From Massilia sp. erpn (GTDB lineage Bacteria; Pseudomonadota; Gammaproteobacteria; Burkholderiales; Burkholderiaceae_D): a stretch of DNA of 64,000 bases. Positions within the stretch are counted from its first letter, which is position 1, and each line of letters begins with the position of its first letter. The translations under genes and the position numbers were made by a program. The stretch spans positions 4,588,001 through 4,652,000 of the forward strand of contig NZ_CP053748.1 of NCBI RefSeq assembly GCF_024400215.1, given 5' to 3'. The notes below the pieces were generated by a model. It did no database searches. It had not been told where the DNA came from and worked only from the letters and a program-made list of their open reading frames with translations. This document shows, in pieces, positions 55,225 through 63,385 of the stretch.

Positions 55225-55253
55225 AGCCAGTGTGGCTTTCTGCGTGGTATGCT
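55225..55253 (+). promoter_or_regulatory. Candidate promoter with dyad for the DoxX gene
   Basis: TATGCT (55248–55253) preceded by TGG makes an extended -10. The dyad AGCCA–GTG–TGGCT (55225–55237) covers the expected -35 position. It starts 40 nt before the DoxX start codon. Confidence 0.4.
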
Positions 55254-55292
55254 GCCTTTCCTTTTTGCCATCTTACGTGGAGGCGATTTCTG

Positions 55293-55697
55293 ATGAGGCC
55301 GTATGTAATGCACTTTTCCTTTTCCCTGGTGTTGCTGCGCGTCGCGGTCGCCATCATGTTCATGGCGCATGCCGGAGTACGCGTCTTGAACGGCACGATT
55401 CCGCGTTTCGCCGGCTTCCTGGAGACACTGGGCTTTCCCTACGGCTTGACGATTGTTTGGGCCATCACCTTGTTCGAACTGGCCGGCGGACTGCTCCTGA
55501 TCGCGGATATCGCCAGAAAATGGATAGTAAGCGGCCTGCTTTTCATTGCCGGCATGGGAATCGTGCTGATTCATTTCCAGAATGGCTGGTTTGTCGGCGA
55601 ACATGGTACCGGCGGCATGGAATACAGCGTGCTGCTGATGGTTTCCTTGCTGGTGATCGCCAATATGCCGCAAGCTGCGCGCACGCGCCAGGCCTGA
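55293..55697 (+). CDS. DoxX-family membrane protein
   Basis: 134 residues from ATG 55293 (TGGAGG 9 nt upstream); upstream extension has no similarity. Four hydrophobic helices; DoxX-like features include LRVAVAIMFMAHAGVRVLNG and LFELAGGLLLIADI. Inner-membrane protein of uncertain role, often linked to redox stress. Convergent with the VOC gene. Confidence 0.85.
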   Translation: MRPYVMHFSFSLVLLRVAVAIMFMAHAGVRVLNGTIPRFAGFLETLGFPYGLTIVWAITLFELAGGLLLIADIARKWIVSGLLFIAGMGIVLIHFQNGWFVGEHGTGGMEYSVLLMVSLLVIANMPQAARTRQA

Positions 55698-55745
55698 GCG
55701 CGGCAGTACTGCGGGCTGCTGCCAAAGCGGACGGTAGCCCGTGGC

Positions 55746-56246
55746 CTAGCCCCGGTAAGCCCTTTGCAGCTCTGCGAAATCGATTTTTCTCATCTTCAGC
55801 AGGGCGGTCATGACACGTTGGGCTTTGCCGGACTCGACATCGCGCATCATGTCGCTTATGGTGGAAGGCACAATTTGCCACGATAGGCCATATTTGTCCT
55901 TGAGCCAGCCACATTGCTGGGCGGCCGGATCACCGCCTTCGCCCAGGTGACGCCAGTAGTAATCGATTTCATCCTGGTTGTCGCAATTGACGATGAGCGA
56001 AATGGCTTCGCTGAACTTGAAGACCGGCCCGCCGTTCAGGGCGGTGAAACGGCAACCGGCGAGTTCGAAGGCCACCACCATGACCGAGCCGGGCGGACGG
56101 CCATGGATTTCCTGCCCGGCCTCCGTGTACAGGCTGACACTGGAAATACTGGAACTGGGGAAAATGCCGGTGTAGTAGCGTGCCGCTTGTTCCGCCTGGT
56201 CGTCGAACCATAGGCAGGGTTGAATCTTGTGAGCAATACTGGGCAT
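55746..56246 (-). CDS. VOC/PhnB-like (glyoxalase-fold) protein
   Basis: 166 residues starting MPSIAHKIQPCLWFDDQAEQ. Features of the PhnB-like VOC group: ARYYTGIFP, FELAGCRFTALNGGP and WLKDKYGLSWQIVP. These are often annotated as 3-demethylubiquinone methyltransferase-like but lack a methyltransferase fold; the true substrate is unknown. 68 nt downstream of the AlkD-like gene and in the same direction. Confidence 0.88.
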   Translation of the reverse strand: MPSIAHKIQPCLWFDDQAEQAARYYTGIFPSSSISSVSLYTEAGQEIHGRPPGSVMVVAFELAGCRFTALNGGPVFKFSEAISLIVNCDNQDEIDYYWRHLGEGGDPAAQQCGWLKDKYGLSWQIVPSTISDMMRDVESGKAQRVMTALLKMRKIDFAELQRAYRG

Positions 56247-56314
56247 GGCCGTTCCCCTTCACACAGAAAGAAGCCATGCTGGCACAGATCGCCCGACGTT
56301 TCAAACTGGCCCGT

Positions 56315-56992
56315 TCAAGCGTGCGCAGCTGAGCCTAAATGGCGCGCCGCTTCGCGGTAGCTGAGCGGTGAAAGCTGCGCTCCGGAGGCGTCGAGGAAGG
56401 CGCGCACGGCTTGCGGCCGGTGGTGGGCGTAGTCGCGCAAGGCCCAGCCGATGGCTTTGCGAATGAAAAACTCCTGTTCATGGGCCTGGTTCAAGCAATA
56501 GCGGAACAGACGCGCTTCGTCGACCGCGTCGCGCCAGCCGAGCTGGTGCAGCAGGGCGATGCGGCGCAGCCAGAAGTCCTCGTGGGCCAGCGCCTGGTCC
56601 ATGCCTTCATGGCTGCCGCGCAGTACCTGGCCGATCAGGCTGGCAAGGCCGTCGACCGTATCCCACCAGGATTGCCGCCGCGCCAGCGCCAGCAGGGCAG
56701 GCAGCTCCTGCGGCGTCAGCTCTTTCCAGTACATGGCCAGCAGGTCGATGGCGAGGTATTGGTATTCGCGCTGCGGCAGCTCCCACAGCGTGTCAGCCAG
56801 TTGCAGCAGCGCGGCGGCGCCCAGGCCCTTCTGCGCTTTCAACCAGGGCTTGGCGGTGGCGCGGCGCAAGGGTGTGGGCAGACCCAAAAAGTCGAACTGG
56901 TTGCGCATATAGGCACGCATCTCAGATGCCTTATCGCGCAAGGCAGCGGCTTGCAGGATAAGGTGCAAGGACTCGAGCGTGACGGTGTGCAT
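56315..56992 (-). CDS. AlkD-like DNA alkylation repair protein
   Basis: 225 residues of HEAT-like helical repeats. AlkD-type blocks: REYQYLAIDLLAMY, WWDTVDGLASLIG, FWLRRIALLHQLGW and FFIRKAIGWALRDYAHHRP. AlkD removes alkylated bases (3- and 7-methylpurines) from DNA without base flipping. The aspartate of WDTVDG matches the catalytic one in AlkD. Confidence 0.9.
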   Translation of the reverse strand: MHTVTLESLHLILQAAALRDKASEMRAYMRNQFDFLGLPTPLRRATAKPWLKAQKGLGAAALLQLADTLWELPQREYQYLAIDLLAMYWKELTPQELPALLALARRQSWWDTVDGLASLIGQVLRGSHEGMDQALAHEDFWLRRIALLHQLGWRDAVDEARLFRYCLNQAHEQEFFIRKAIGWALRDYAHHRPQAVRAFLDASGAQLSPLSYREAARHLGSAAHA

Positions 56993-57088
56993 AGAGTTTG
57001 GAAAGATGGTGGAAAAGAAAAGAATATTTTCTAATAATTTTTAAGAAAAACACCTGAATTTGGATGTTAAAATTTTGTTGCATTCTTT

Positions 57089-57229
57089 ATGAAAGCCATT
57101 GTCTTCGCATTAGCAATGCTATACAGTGGGTATTACGCACTTGCAGTTACCGCCGGAGCCAAGATAAGATCTTTTGGAGATTTCCCCAAATGCGCTCCCC
57201 AGACAAAAAAGAGGTTTCTGGCGAAATAA
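57089..57229 (+). CDS. Possible 46-aa secreted peptide
   Basis: The frame reads MKAIVFALAMLYSGYYALA, a plausible signal peptide, then a basic 27-residue tail with one cysteine ending KKRFLAK. It is followed 35 nt later by a strong terminator, so the region is likely transcribed rightward. No ribosome site is clear, and a 62-codon frame from 57064 overlaps it. The stretch is AT-rich, unlike the neighbours. I do not recognise a family. Confidence 0.3.
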   Translation: MKAIVFALAMLYSGYYALAVTAGAKIRSFGDFPKCAPQTKKRFLAK

Positions 57230-57263
57230 GTGCGGGATACGCAGAATATTAGCGTAAATCCTT

Positions 57264-57290
57264 AAAGCCCGCTGCCAGCGGGCTTTTTTT
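57264..57290. terminator. Intrinsic terminator near the DUF535 gene end
   Basis: AAAGCCCGCT (57264–57273) and AGCGGGCTTT (57277–57286) over a GCC loop with more T. It reads best rightward, implying a transcript across 57.0–57.25 kb. It could also serve the leftward DUF535 gene only poorly. Confidence 0.8.
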
Positions 57291-57331
57291 ATTAAAGAAA
57301 TATTGGAGGCGGCAGCATCTCTATAGCGTGC

Positions 57332-58213
57332 TTATGCCATTTTCTGGCTGATCTCAATAAGATAAGGCGCGAGTGTATGTTGAACCGAGTCACAGATCGC
57401 ATCACGAAAAACGCGCTTGCGTCTTGCTCGGGCACGATGCTTGGAAGGAATTAGTGCCAAATCCTTTCTTGGCATTGGTATGCTAATCAAATAGGCATTC
57501 ATGCCGCGATCCAGCATGCCATATTCTTCAAAGAAGTTATCATACGAGAAATATGTTTTTTCCGAACTGCATACCTGCTGTTCAGTTCGAATGCCGACCA
57601 AGGTGCTGATGCCCAGCGAGACGGCAACACCTTGCACAGCCGCCATCAGCACATCTGCCGGGTGGGTGTCATCGCATTCCGCGATGACAGGCCGTAGCGC
57701 GGTTTGACTTACCAGGCCTTGCACGCAGGTGATGAAAACAACATTCTGCTGCTCAAGTCCGAAGGTGGCACCGCTGCTCAAAATAAAGACCAGGCGGTAC
57801 ACTGCGCGTTCCGCCAACTTCATGGAGATGCATAAATCGCCTTCGGTGTGGAATGTGGCTGGGAAATCGAGATCGATTGTGAGCCGGGAATTTGCCTGTT
57901 CTGATTTCCATAGCACTAATTTGTCGCCATAGACCATATCGGCGAAGGCATCGTTGAAGAACTTCTGCATCAGCGAGTAATGCGATGTAACCAGTGCAAG
58001 GCGGCAACGGGTTGCCAGATTCAAGGCCGCGTACTTCACCAGGTATTTATACACTATTTTAGGATGCCGCCGAATCAGATGCCTGGTGCGTGGGTGATAC
58101 ATCACCCGCATCAATTTGATATGTTTATGAAAATGAAAAACAATGAAGCCGACGCTCAAGAAGTTGCCGAGATGATGAAGAGTATCCCTGAGCAACATAA
58201 GTTGAGCGGCCAT
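57332..58213 (-). CDS. VirK/YbjX family (DUF535) protein
   Basis: 293 residues from ATG 58213, chosen for AGAGGA six nt upstream; ATG 58252 would add 13 residues. DUF535 features: SHYSLMQKFF, EGDLCISMKLAERAVYRLVFIL, DVLMAAVQGVAVSLGISTLVGIRTEQQV, SYDNFFEEYG and SKHRARARRKRV. Members in enteric bacteria are linked to envelope stress and resistance to antimicrobial peptides; the biochemical role is unknown. The gene and its flanks are clearly more AT-rich than the rest of the window, suggesting acquisition. Confidence 0.85.
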   Translation of the reverse strand: MAAQLMLLRDTLHHLGNFLSVGFIVFHFHKHIKLMRVMYHPRTRHLIRRHPKIVYKYLVKYAALNLATRCRLALVTSHYSLMQKFFNDAFADMVYGDKLVLWKSEQANSRLTIDLDFPATFHTEGDLCISMKLAERAVYRLVFILSSGATFGLEQQNVVFITCVQGLVSQTALRPVIAECDDTHPADVLMAAVQGVAVSLGISTLVGIRTEQQVCSSEKTYFSYDNFFEEYGMLDRGMNAYLISIPMPRKDLALIPSKHRARARRKRVFRDAICDSVQHTLAPYLIEISQKMA

Positions 58214-58598
58214 GATATATCCTCTAGGAAAATTAGCAATGAAATTAATCATTTCACCAATAATTGTACTAAAAAATCGCTACTTTCTTGGAACTAACTA
58301 CCCATATGCCAAGGTAAAAAATGGGAATATTTCAAATATTGCCATAGATGGGAAGGTGTTTGTATTTCTATTTTAACTTAAGTCTTTGATTCTTTTGAAT
58401 TTGAGCTGCATGAGAAAAAATTAATTTTTATAATAGAGAAACAAAGCAGTACGGCCTCTGGCTGAATGTTTTTTCCGGCACGTTGTTTTTTTGAATATTA
58501 TTTTTCATTAGTGAAAAATTTATCGCTTCAGCATGGCGGCTTGGCTGCAAGGGGCAGCGGCCTTTGCCGGCATTCATCCGCGTGCCGCCGTAAACGAA
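58214..58598. other. AT-rich intergenic stretch
   Basis: No convincing gene on either strand; only very short frames. It contains hairpins AATATT/AATATT (near 58326) and ATTTTTCA–TTAG–TGAAAAAT (58500–58519). It holds the promoter side of the DUF535 gene on the left and reaches the parvulin terminator on the right. Confidence 0.6.
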
Positions 58599-58622
58599 AA
58601 AAGCACTCCGAGGAGTGCTTTT
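58599..58622. terminator. Bidirectional terminator after the parvulin pair
   Basis: Perfect 11-bp stem AAAAGCACTCC / GGAGTGCTTTT with a minimal GA loop. It ends the leftward operon 18 nt after the last stop codon. Confidence 0.88.
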
Positions 58623-58640
58623 GCCGGTTTGAACAAGGCC

Positions 58641-59417
58641 TTACTGAATCTTGGCTTTTTTCATCAGCTCTTCGCGGTAGGTTGCGATCTTGCGCTGGGT
58701 CAGGGCCTCTTCCACGCGTTCTTTCAGTTCCTCGTAGGATGGCACTTTGCCGGCGCGGCTGCCTTCCAGCTTGATCACGTGATAACCGAACTGCGACTGC
58801 ACCGGCTTGTCGGTGACCTGGCCGTCTTTCAGGGCCACCATGGCTTCGGAGAACGGCTGCACATAGGTCGAAGGCGTTGCCCAGCCCAGGTCGCCGCCGT
58901 TGTTGGCGGAACCGTCTTTCGACACCTTGGCCAGTTCCTCGAACTTGCCGCCGGCTTTCAGCTTGGCGATGATGTCGGTGGCTTCCTTCTCGGTGCCAAC
59001 CAGGATGTGGCGGGCGTGGTATTCCTTCTCGCTACGCGAAGCCTTGAACTTCTCGTACTCGGCTTTCACGTCGGCTTCCTTGACTGGATTCTTTTTCAGG
59101 TATTCCTGCCACATGGCGTTGATGATGATGCTCTGGCGCGCATTGTCCAGGGCTGCCTTCACCTCGGGCTTGGTGCCGAAGCCTTGCTTGTCCGCTTCCT
59201 GGATCAGCACTTCGCGGGCGATCAGATCTTTCTTGATCATTTCGCGCAGCTGTGGCGAATCGGGCTGGCGGCTTTGGGCTACCACTTGCTTGACCGCGGC
59301 GTCCAGGCGCGCTTGGGGAATCGCTTTGCCATTGACGGTCGCCAGGGTTTGCGCCATGACGGGCGCGGCGGCGATGGCGGTCAGGGCGATCAACAGACGG
59401 GCGGGCTTCAAAATCAT
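58641..59417 (-). CDS. Periplasmic parvulin-type peptidyl-prolyl isomerase, copy A
   Basis: 258 residues. A signal peptide (ARLLIALTAIAAAPVMAQ), an N-terminal chaperone-like helical part with the NGKAIP start, and a PpiC parvulin domain at about 135–225 (EYHARHILVGTEKEA … FGYHVIKLEGSR). It assists folding of exported proteins. Clearly a paralogue of the next gene upstream: same length, same order, shared blocks such as EYLKKNPVK and KFEELAK. Confidence 0.94.
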   Translation of the reverse strand: MILKPARLLIALTAIAAAPVMAQTLATVNGKAIPQARLDAAVKQVVAQSRQPDSPQLREMIKKDLIAREVLIQEADKQGFGTKPEVKAALDNARQSIIINAMWQEYLKKNPVKEADVKAEYEKFKASRSEKEYHARHILVGTEKEATDIIAKLKAGGKFEELAKVSKDGSANNGGDLGWATPSTYVQPFSEAMVALKDGQVTDKPVQSQFGYHVIKLEGSRAGKVPSYEELKERVEEALTQRKIATYREELMKKAKIQ

Positions 59418-59487
59418 TGTCTATTCCTATGAAGGGTAGGGTGAAAAGAAGACCGGCGCCTCTGGGGCGCCGGCATCGTTTTGCGAA

Positions 59488-60267
59488 TTACTGTACTTTG
59501 GCTTTCTTGGTCAGCTCTTCCTGGTACGCCTGTACTTTCTTCTGGGTCAGGGCTTCGCCGATTTGCGGCTTCAGCTCGTCCAGGGTCGGCAGCTTGGCGG
59601 CGCGGATTTCATCGACCTTGATCACGTGGAAACCGTTCGGGGTTTGCACGGCTTTCTCGGTGATCTGGCCTTTTTGCAGGCCGACGAAGGCGTCCGAGAA
59701 GACTTTCGGGAAGGCCGATGGCACTGCCCAGTCCAGGTCGCCGCCGCTGCCGGCGGTGCCGGTGTCTTTCGAGGTCTTGGCCAGCTCTTCGAACTTGGCG
59801 CCGCCTTTCAGTTTGGTGATGACTTCATTGGCCTGGGCTTCGGTTTCCAGCAGGATGTGGCGCACATGGTATTCCTTGTCGCCGGTCTGGGCTACGAAGC
59901 GGTCGTATTCAGCCTTGATCTCGGTATCCTTGACCGGGTTCTTTTTCAGGTACTCGGTAATGAAGGCGTTGATGATGATGGCTTGACGGGCATTTTCCAG
60001 TTGCTGTTTGACGGCGGCATCCTTGTCGAAGTTCTGCTTCACCGCTTCTTGCATCAGCACTTCGCGGCCGATCAGCTCACGCTTGATCGCCTCACGCAGT
60101 TGTGGGGAGTCGGTCTGCTGGCCTTGGGCCACCAGTTGTTTGACTGCTGCTTCCACACGCGAGGTAGGAATCGCTTTGCCGTTAACCACAGCAATGTTCT
60201 GTGCAAATACAGGTGCCGACGCTACGGCGAGAAGTGCGAGCAGCAGACGGGCTGGCTTGAAAGTCAT
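59488..60267 (-). CDS. Periplasmic parvulin-type peptidyl-prolyl isomerase, copy B
   Basis: 259 residues. A signal peptide (ARLLLALLAVASAPVFAQ) and a parvulin domain (EYHVRHILLETEAQA … NGFHVIKVDEIRA). Tandem paralogue of the gene at 58641, 70 nt upstream of it. It follows bolA after a 134-nt gap that shows no clear feature. In related genomes yciB–bolA–ppiC is a common order, usually with one isomerase. Confidence 0.94.
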   Translation of the reverse strand: MTFKPARLLLALLAVASAPVFAQNIAVVNGKAIPTSRVEAAVKQLVAQGQQTDSPQLREAIKRELIGREVLMQEAVKQNFDKDAAVKQQLENARQAIIINAFITEYLKKNPVKDTEIKAEYDRFVAQTGDKEYHVRHILLETEAQANEVITKLKGGAKFEELAKTSKDTGTAGSGGDLDWAVPSAFPKVFSDAFVGLQKGQITEKAVQTPNGFHVIKVDEIRAAKLPTLDELKPQIGEALTQKKVQAYQEELTKKAKVQ

Positions 60268-60401
60268 TATTAATTCCTAGGGGAAAAGTTCTTGAAAATC
60301 GCGGTAAAACGGGAGGTGGATCGCGGAGCACACTCAGCGCTTCAACTTGAATAGTCTATGTGATGAGCTTCTTTGATGTTAGTCCCAAATTGCCGCGCAT
60401 A

Positions 60402-60674
60402 TCATACTTCCGATGGTGCCAATGCGGTAATGGCCAATGCATGAATTTCTTTATGCATCATATCGTGCACGGAATCATACACCAGACGATGCCTTGTGAC
60501 GAGTTTATGACCTTCGAATTGCGCAGAAACGATTTTCAAGCGGTAATGGCCACCGCCAGAGGCGGCGCCGGCATGGCCGGCATGCATGGCCGATTCATCA
60601 TCCAGCACCATTTCCAGCGGGGTGAAGGCGGCTTCGAGACGTGCCCGGATTTGTGCGATGCGCGCGTCGTTCAT
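60402..60674 (-). CDS. bolA: BolA-family protein
   Basis: 90 residues. The BolA helix-turn-helix-like fold includes a Gly-rich loop before HYRLKIVS, FEGHKLVTRHRLVYD and HALAITALAP. The C-terminal His is the usual Fe–S/glutaredoxin interaction residue. It helps iron–sulfur trafficking or stress morphology control. Start overlaps the yciB stop (ATGA). Confidence 0.95.
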   Translation of the reverse strand: MNDARIAQIRARLEAAFTPLEMVLDDESAMHAGHAGAASGGGHYRLKIVSAQFEGHKLVTRHRLVYDSVHDMMHKEIHALAITALAPSEV

Positions 60675-61300
60675 GCCTCGTCCTTGATGTGTTTAGTCAG
60701 ATAAATCGTCTGCGCAATAATGAACACAAACATGATGCCGGTTACGCCAAAGACCTTGAAACTGACCCAGGCGCCAGTGTCGGTGCGGAACAACACAAAA
60801 GCCACGAAGAGGTTGAGGAAGCCCAATACCACCCAGAACGTCATCCAGGCCAGGTTCAGGCGGTGCCAGATTTCCTCGGGCAGGGCGAATTGTTTTTCCA
60901 TTGCGGCGCGCATCAGGTTTTTGCGGAAACCCCAATGGGCGACCATCATGCCGACGGCAAAGCACCAGTAGATAATGGTCGGCTTCCATTTGATGAAGTT
61001 ATCATCGTGGAAATAAATCGTCAGCCCGCCGAACATCACGAAAATCAGCAGGGAGAGCCAGAGAATGCCGTCGACCTTGAGCCGGCGCAGCAGCAGTGAG
61101 GCAATCTGGATCGCCGTGGCCACGATGCCGGATAGGCTGGCGATGATAATCGGCGCCTGGCTGGCCGTGACCACGCCGCCGGAAATGATGGCGCTGAAAT
61201 GGTCGTTGATAAAAGCCTGGGCCACCGCTTCATTCGAACCGGCCCATTTATAACTGCCGAAAAACACCAGCAGCGGAAATAAATCAAACAGGAATTTCAT
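60671..61300 (-). CDS. yciB: Inner-membrane septation protein A (YciB)
   Basis: 209 residues from ATG 61300 (MKFLFDLFPLLVFF), the standard start. Five or more membrane helices; family blocks WLSLLIFVMFGGLTIYFHDDNFIKWKPTI (read as a helix and loop) and NLAWMTFWVVLGFLN. Needed in enteric bacteria for normal envelope and division behaviour. 7 nt downstream of msrB. Confidence 0.95.
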   Translation of the reverse strand: MKFLFDLFPLLVFFGSYKWAGSNEAVAQAFINDHFSAIISGGVVTASQAPIIIASLSGIVATAIQIASLLLRRLKVDGILWLSLLIFVMFGGLTIYFHDDNFIKWKPTIIYWCFAVGMMVAHWGFRKNLMRAAMEKQFALPEEIWHRLNLAWMTFWVVLGFLNLFVAFVLFRTDTGAWVSFKVFGVTGIMFVFIIAQTIYLTKHIKDEA

Positions 61301-61307
61301 ATTATTT

Positions 61308-61706
61308 TCAGTCTTGAGGGTCAAAACGCAGGGATGCCGAATTGATGCAATAACGCAATCCGGTCGGCGGCGGCCCATCCGGGAAGACATGGCCCAGATG
61401 GGCGTCGCAGACTGCGCAAATAATTTCGGTGCGCAGCATACCATGCGAGCGGTCAACTTTCTCGATTACCTTGGCCGGGTCCAGGGCTTGGAAATAGCTG
61501 GGCCAGCCGCAGCCTGAGTCGAACTTGGCGTCCGAGGCGAACAGCGGCGTATCACAGCAGACGCAGGTGTAGATGCCGTGGGCGTGATGGTCCCAGTATT
61601 TGCCGGTGAAGGCGCGTTCGGTGGCGGCGTGGCGCGTCACCTGGTATTCCAGCGGATCGAGCTGGGCGCGCCATTCGGCATCGCTTTTCTGTACTTTGTC
61701 GTTCAT
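61308..61706 (-). CDS. msrB: Peptide-methionine (R)-S-oxide reductase
   Basis: 132 residues. Zinc cysteines Cys48/Cys51 (CVCC) and Cys97/Cys100 (CAVC); catalytic Cys120 in [10 protein letters not shown]. It repairs methionine-R-sulfoxide in proteins. 8 nt after selO and 7 nt before yciB. Confidence 0.97.
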   Translation of the reverse strand: MNDKVQKSDAEWRAQLDPLEYQVTRHAATERAFTGKYWDHHAHGIYTCVCCDTPLFASDAKFDSGCGWPSYFQALDPAKVIEKVDRSHGMLRTEIICAVCDAHLGHVFPDGPPPTGLRYCINSASLRFDPQD

Positions 61707-61714
61707 GATCGCTT

Positions 61715-63109
61715 TCAGGATGAACAGCTGACTTCCAAATGGCTTGCCCAGTCGGGCGGCAAGGCGGCGTATTGCTCGTATTCCGGCTGTTCGTCATAGG
61801 GGCGCTGCAAGACCGCAAGCAGGCGCGCCACTTCAGTAAAGTCCTTATTCTGCGCTTTTTCAATGGCTTGCTGCGCAAGATAGTTGCGTAACACATACTT
61901 TGGGTTGACCAGATTCATCGCTACCTGGCGTGCGGCGTCGTCGCTCTGCTCGGCGCGCAGGCGGCTGCGGTATTGCTCGGCCCAGGCATCGAAGGCGGGC
62001 CGGTCGATGAAGAGGTCACGCAGCGGCTCGTCGCCCGCCGCCGAGGCCGCTTGCAAGCCGCCCAGGCGGCGGAAGAACAGGGTAAAGTCGGCGTGATTGG
62101 CCTGCAGCAGCTCGAACATGGCGTCGAACAGGGCGCGGTCTTCCTCGCGCTCCTCTTTCAGGCCGAGCTTGGCGTGCAGCAGGCGGTCGATGGCGGTGGC
62201 GAACTCGGGTTGGTAGACGTCGAGGGTGGCCTGGGCGACGTCCACTTCGCCGATCAGGGGCAGCAGGGCTTGTGCCAGCGCATAGCAGTTCCAGTGGCCG
62301 ATCTGCGGCTGCATGGCATAGGAATAGCGGCCTTGCTGATCGCTGTGGTTGCAGATGTGCCGGGGATCGAAGGCTTCCATGAAGCCGAAGGGGCCGTAAT
62401 CGAGGGTTTGGCCGAGAATGGACATATTGTCGGTGTTCAGCACGCCATGCATGAAGCCGACCGCCTGCCATTGGGCGACCAGGCGCGCCGTGCGCCGTGC
62501 GACTTCTTCCAGCAGGGCGGCATAGGGATTGGCCGCCGCCAGCAGGTCGGGGTAGAAGCGGCCGATCACATAGTCGGCCAGGATTTTCAGCTCGTCCGGT
62601 TTGTTCTTGTAGAACCAGTGTTCGAAGGAGCCGAAGCGCACGAAGCTGGGCGCCATGCGGATCACCACGGCCGCCGTCTCGATGCTTTCGCGCACCACGC
62701 CCTGGTCCGAGCCGGCCACCGAGAGGGCGCGCGACGTCGGGATGCCGAGCGCATGCATGGCTTCCGAGCACAGGAATTCGCGGATCGAAGAGCGCAGTAC
62801 GGCGCGGCCGTCGCCCATGCGCGAGTAGGGCGTCAGGCCGCTGCCCTTCCATTGCAGTTCCAGCGGCCCCTCGGCGCCGGCGACATCGCCCAGCAGGATG
62901 GCGCGGCCGTCGCCGAGCTGGCCGGCCCAGACGCCGAACTGGTGGCCGGAATACACGGCGGCCAGCGGCTGGGAACGGTCGGGCACGCGGTTGCCGATCA
63001 GCACATCCACGCCGTCCGGCGTTGCCAGTGCGGCCACATCGAGGCCGGCCAGTTGGGCGGCGGCTGGGCTGAGCGCCACCAGATAGGGCGCCGGCAGGGG
63101 CGTCGGCAT
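61715..63109 (-). CDS. selO: Protein adenylyltransferase SelO (YdiU); start probably further upstream
   Basis: 464 residues from ATG 63109. Pseudokinase motifs: [64 protein letters not shown] and [13 protein letters not shown]. The family transfers AMP to Ser/Thr/Tyr of redox proteins. The conserved N-terminus [18 protein letters not shown] is encoded in frame just upstream of this ATG, so the real protein is likely longer. No ATG, GTG or TTG occurs between 63109 and the in-frame TAA upstream; ATT at 63172, with GGAA about 9 nt upstream, is the best candidate start and would give 485 residues. Confidence 0.92.
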   Translation of the reverse strand: MPTPLPAPYLVALSPAAAQLAGLDVAALATPDGVDVLIGNRVPDRSQPLAAVYSGHQFGVWAGQLGDGRAILLGDVAGAEGPLELQWKGSGLTPYSRMGDGRAVLRSSIREFLCSEAMHALGIPTSRALSVAGSDQGVVRESIETAAVVIRMAPSFVRFGSFEHWFYKNKPDELKILADYVIGRFYPDLLAAANPYAALLEEVARRTARLVAQWQAVGFMHGVLNTDNMSILGQTLDYGPFGFMEAFDPRHICNHSDQQGRYSYAMQPQIGHWNCYALAQALLPLIGEVDVAQATLDVYQPEFATAIDRLLHAKLGLKEEREEDRALFDAMFELLQANHADFTLFFRRLGGLQAASAAGDEPLRDLFIDRPAFDAWAEQYRSRLRAEQSDDAARQVAMNLVNPKYVLRNYLAQQAIEKAQNKDFTEVARLLAVLQRPYDEQPEYEQYAALPPDWASHLEVSCSS

Positions 63110-63385
63110 CAGACGCGTATAGAAAGCCGGCGGCAGGCTGGCGAAGGAATTGTCCAGAGGCAGGGAGAAAATGGCAGTTCCGATCGGTAAGGGCTGGTAA
63201 AGCGCGGATTTTAACGCATAGCAGCGATTTTATTGCGGCCACCCTGGATTGCAAGAGGGCTTTACATCTGCTGACAAAAGCTGGCCTTTCTATACTGCAT
63301 TGCAGCATGGAAATCGGTTGACGGCAGCCCGTGGCGCATCCGACACTCGTTATGAAAAAAACAAATCCGGCACACAGGAGCCCGC

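Noticed and set aside
57064..57252. 62-codon frame overlapping the candidate secreted peptide
   Set aside because: No ribosome site, no signal or domain, and composition like random AT-rich DNA.
58466..58774. 102-codon frame running into the parvulin gene on the opposite strand
   Set aside because: Crosses the bidirectional terminator and is antisense to a solid gene.
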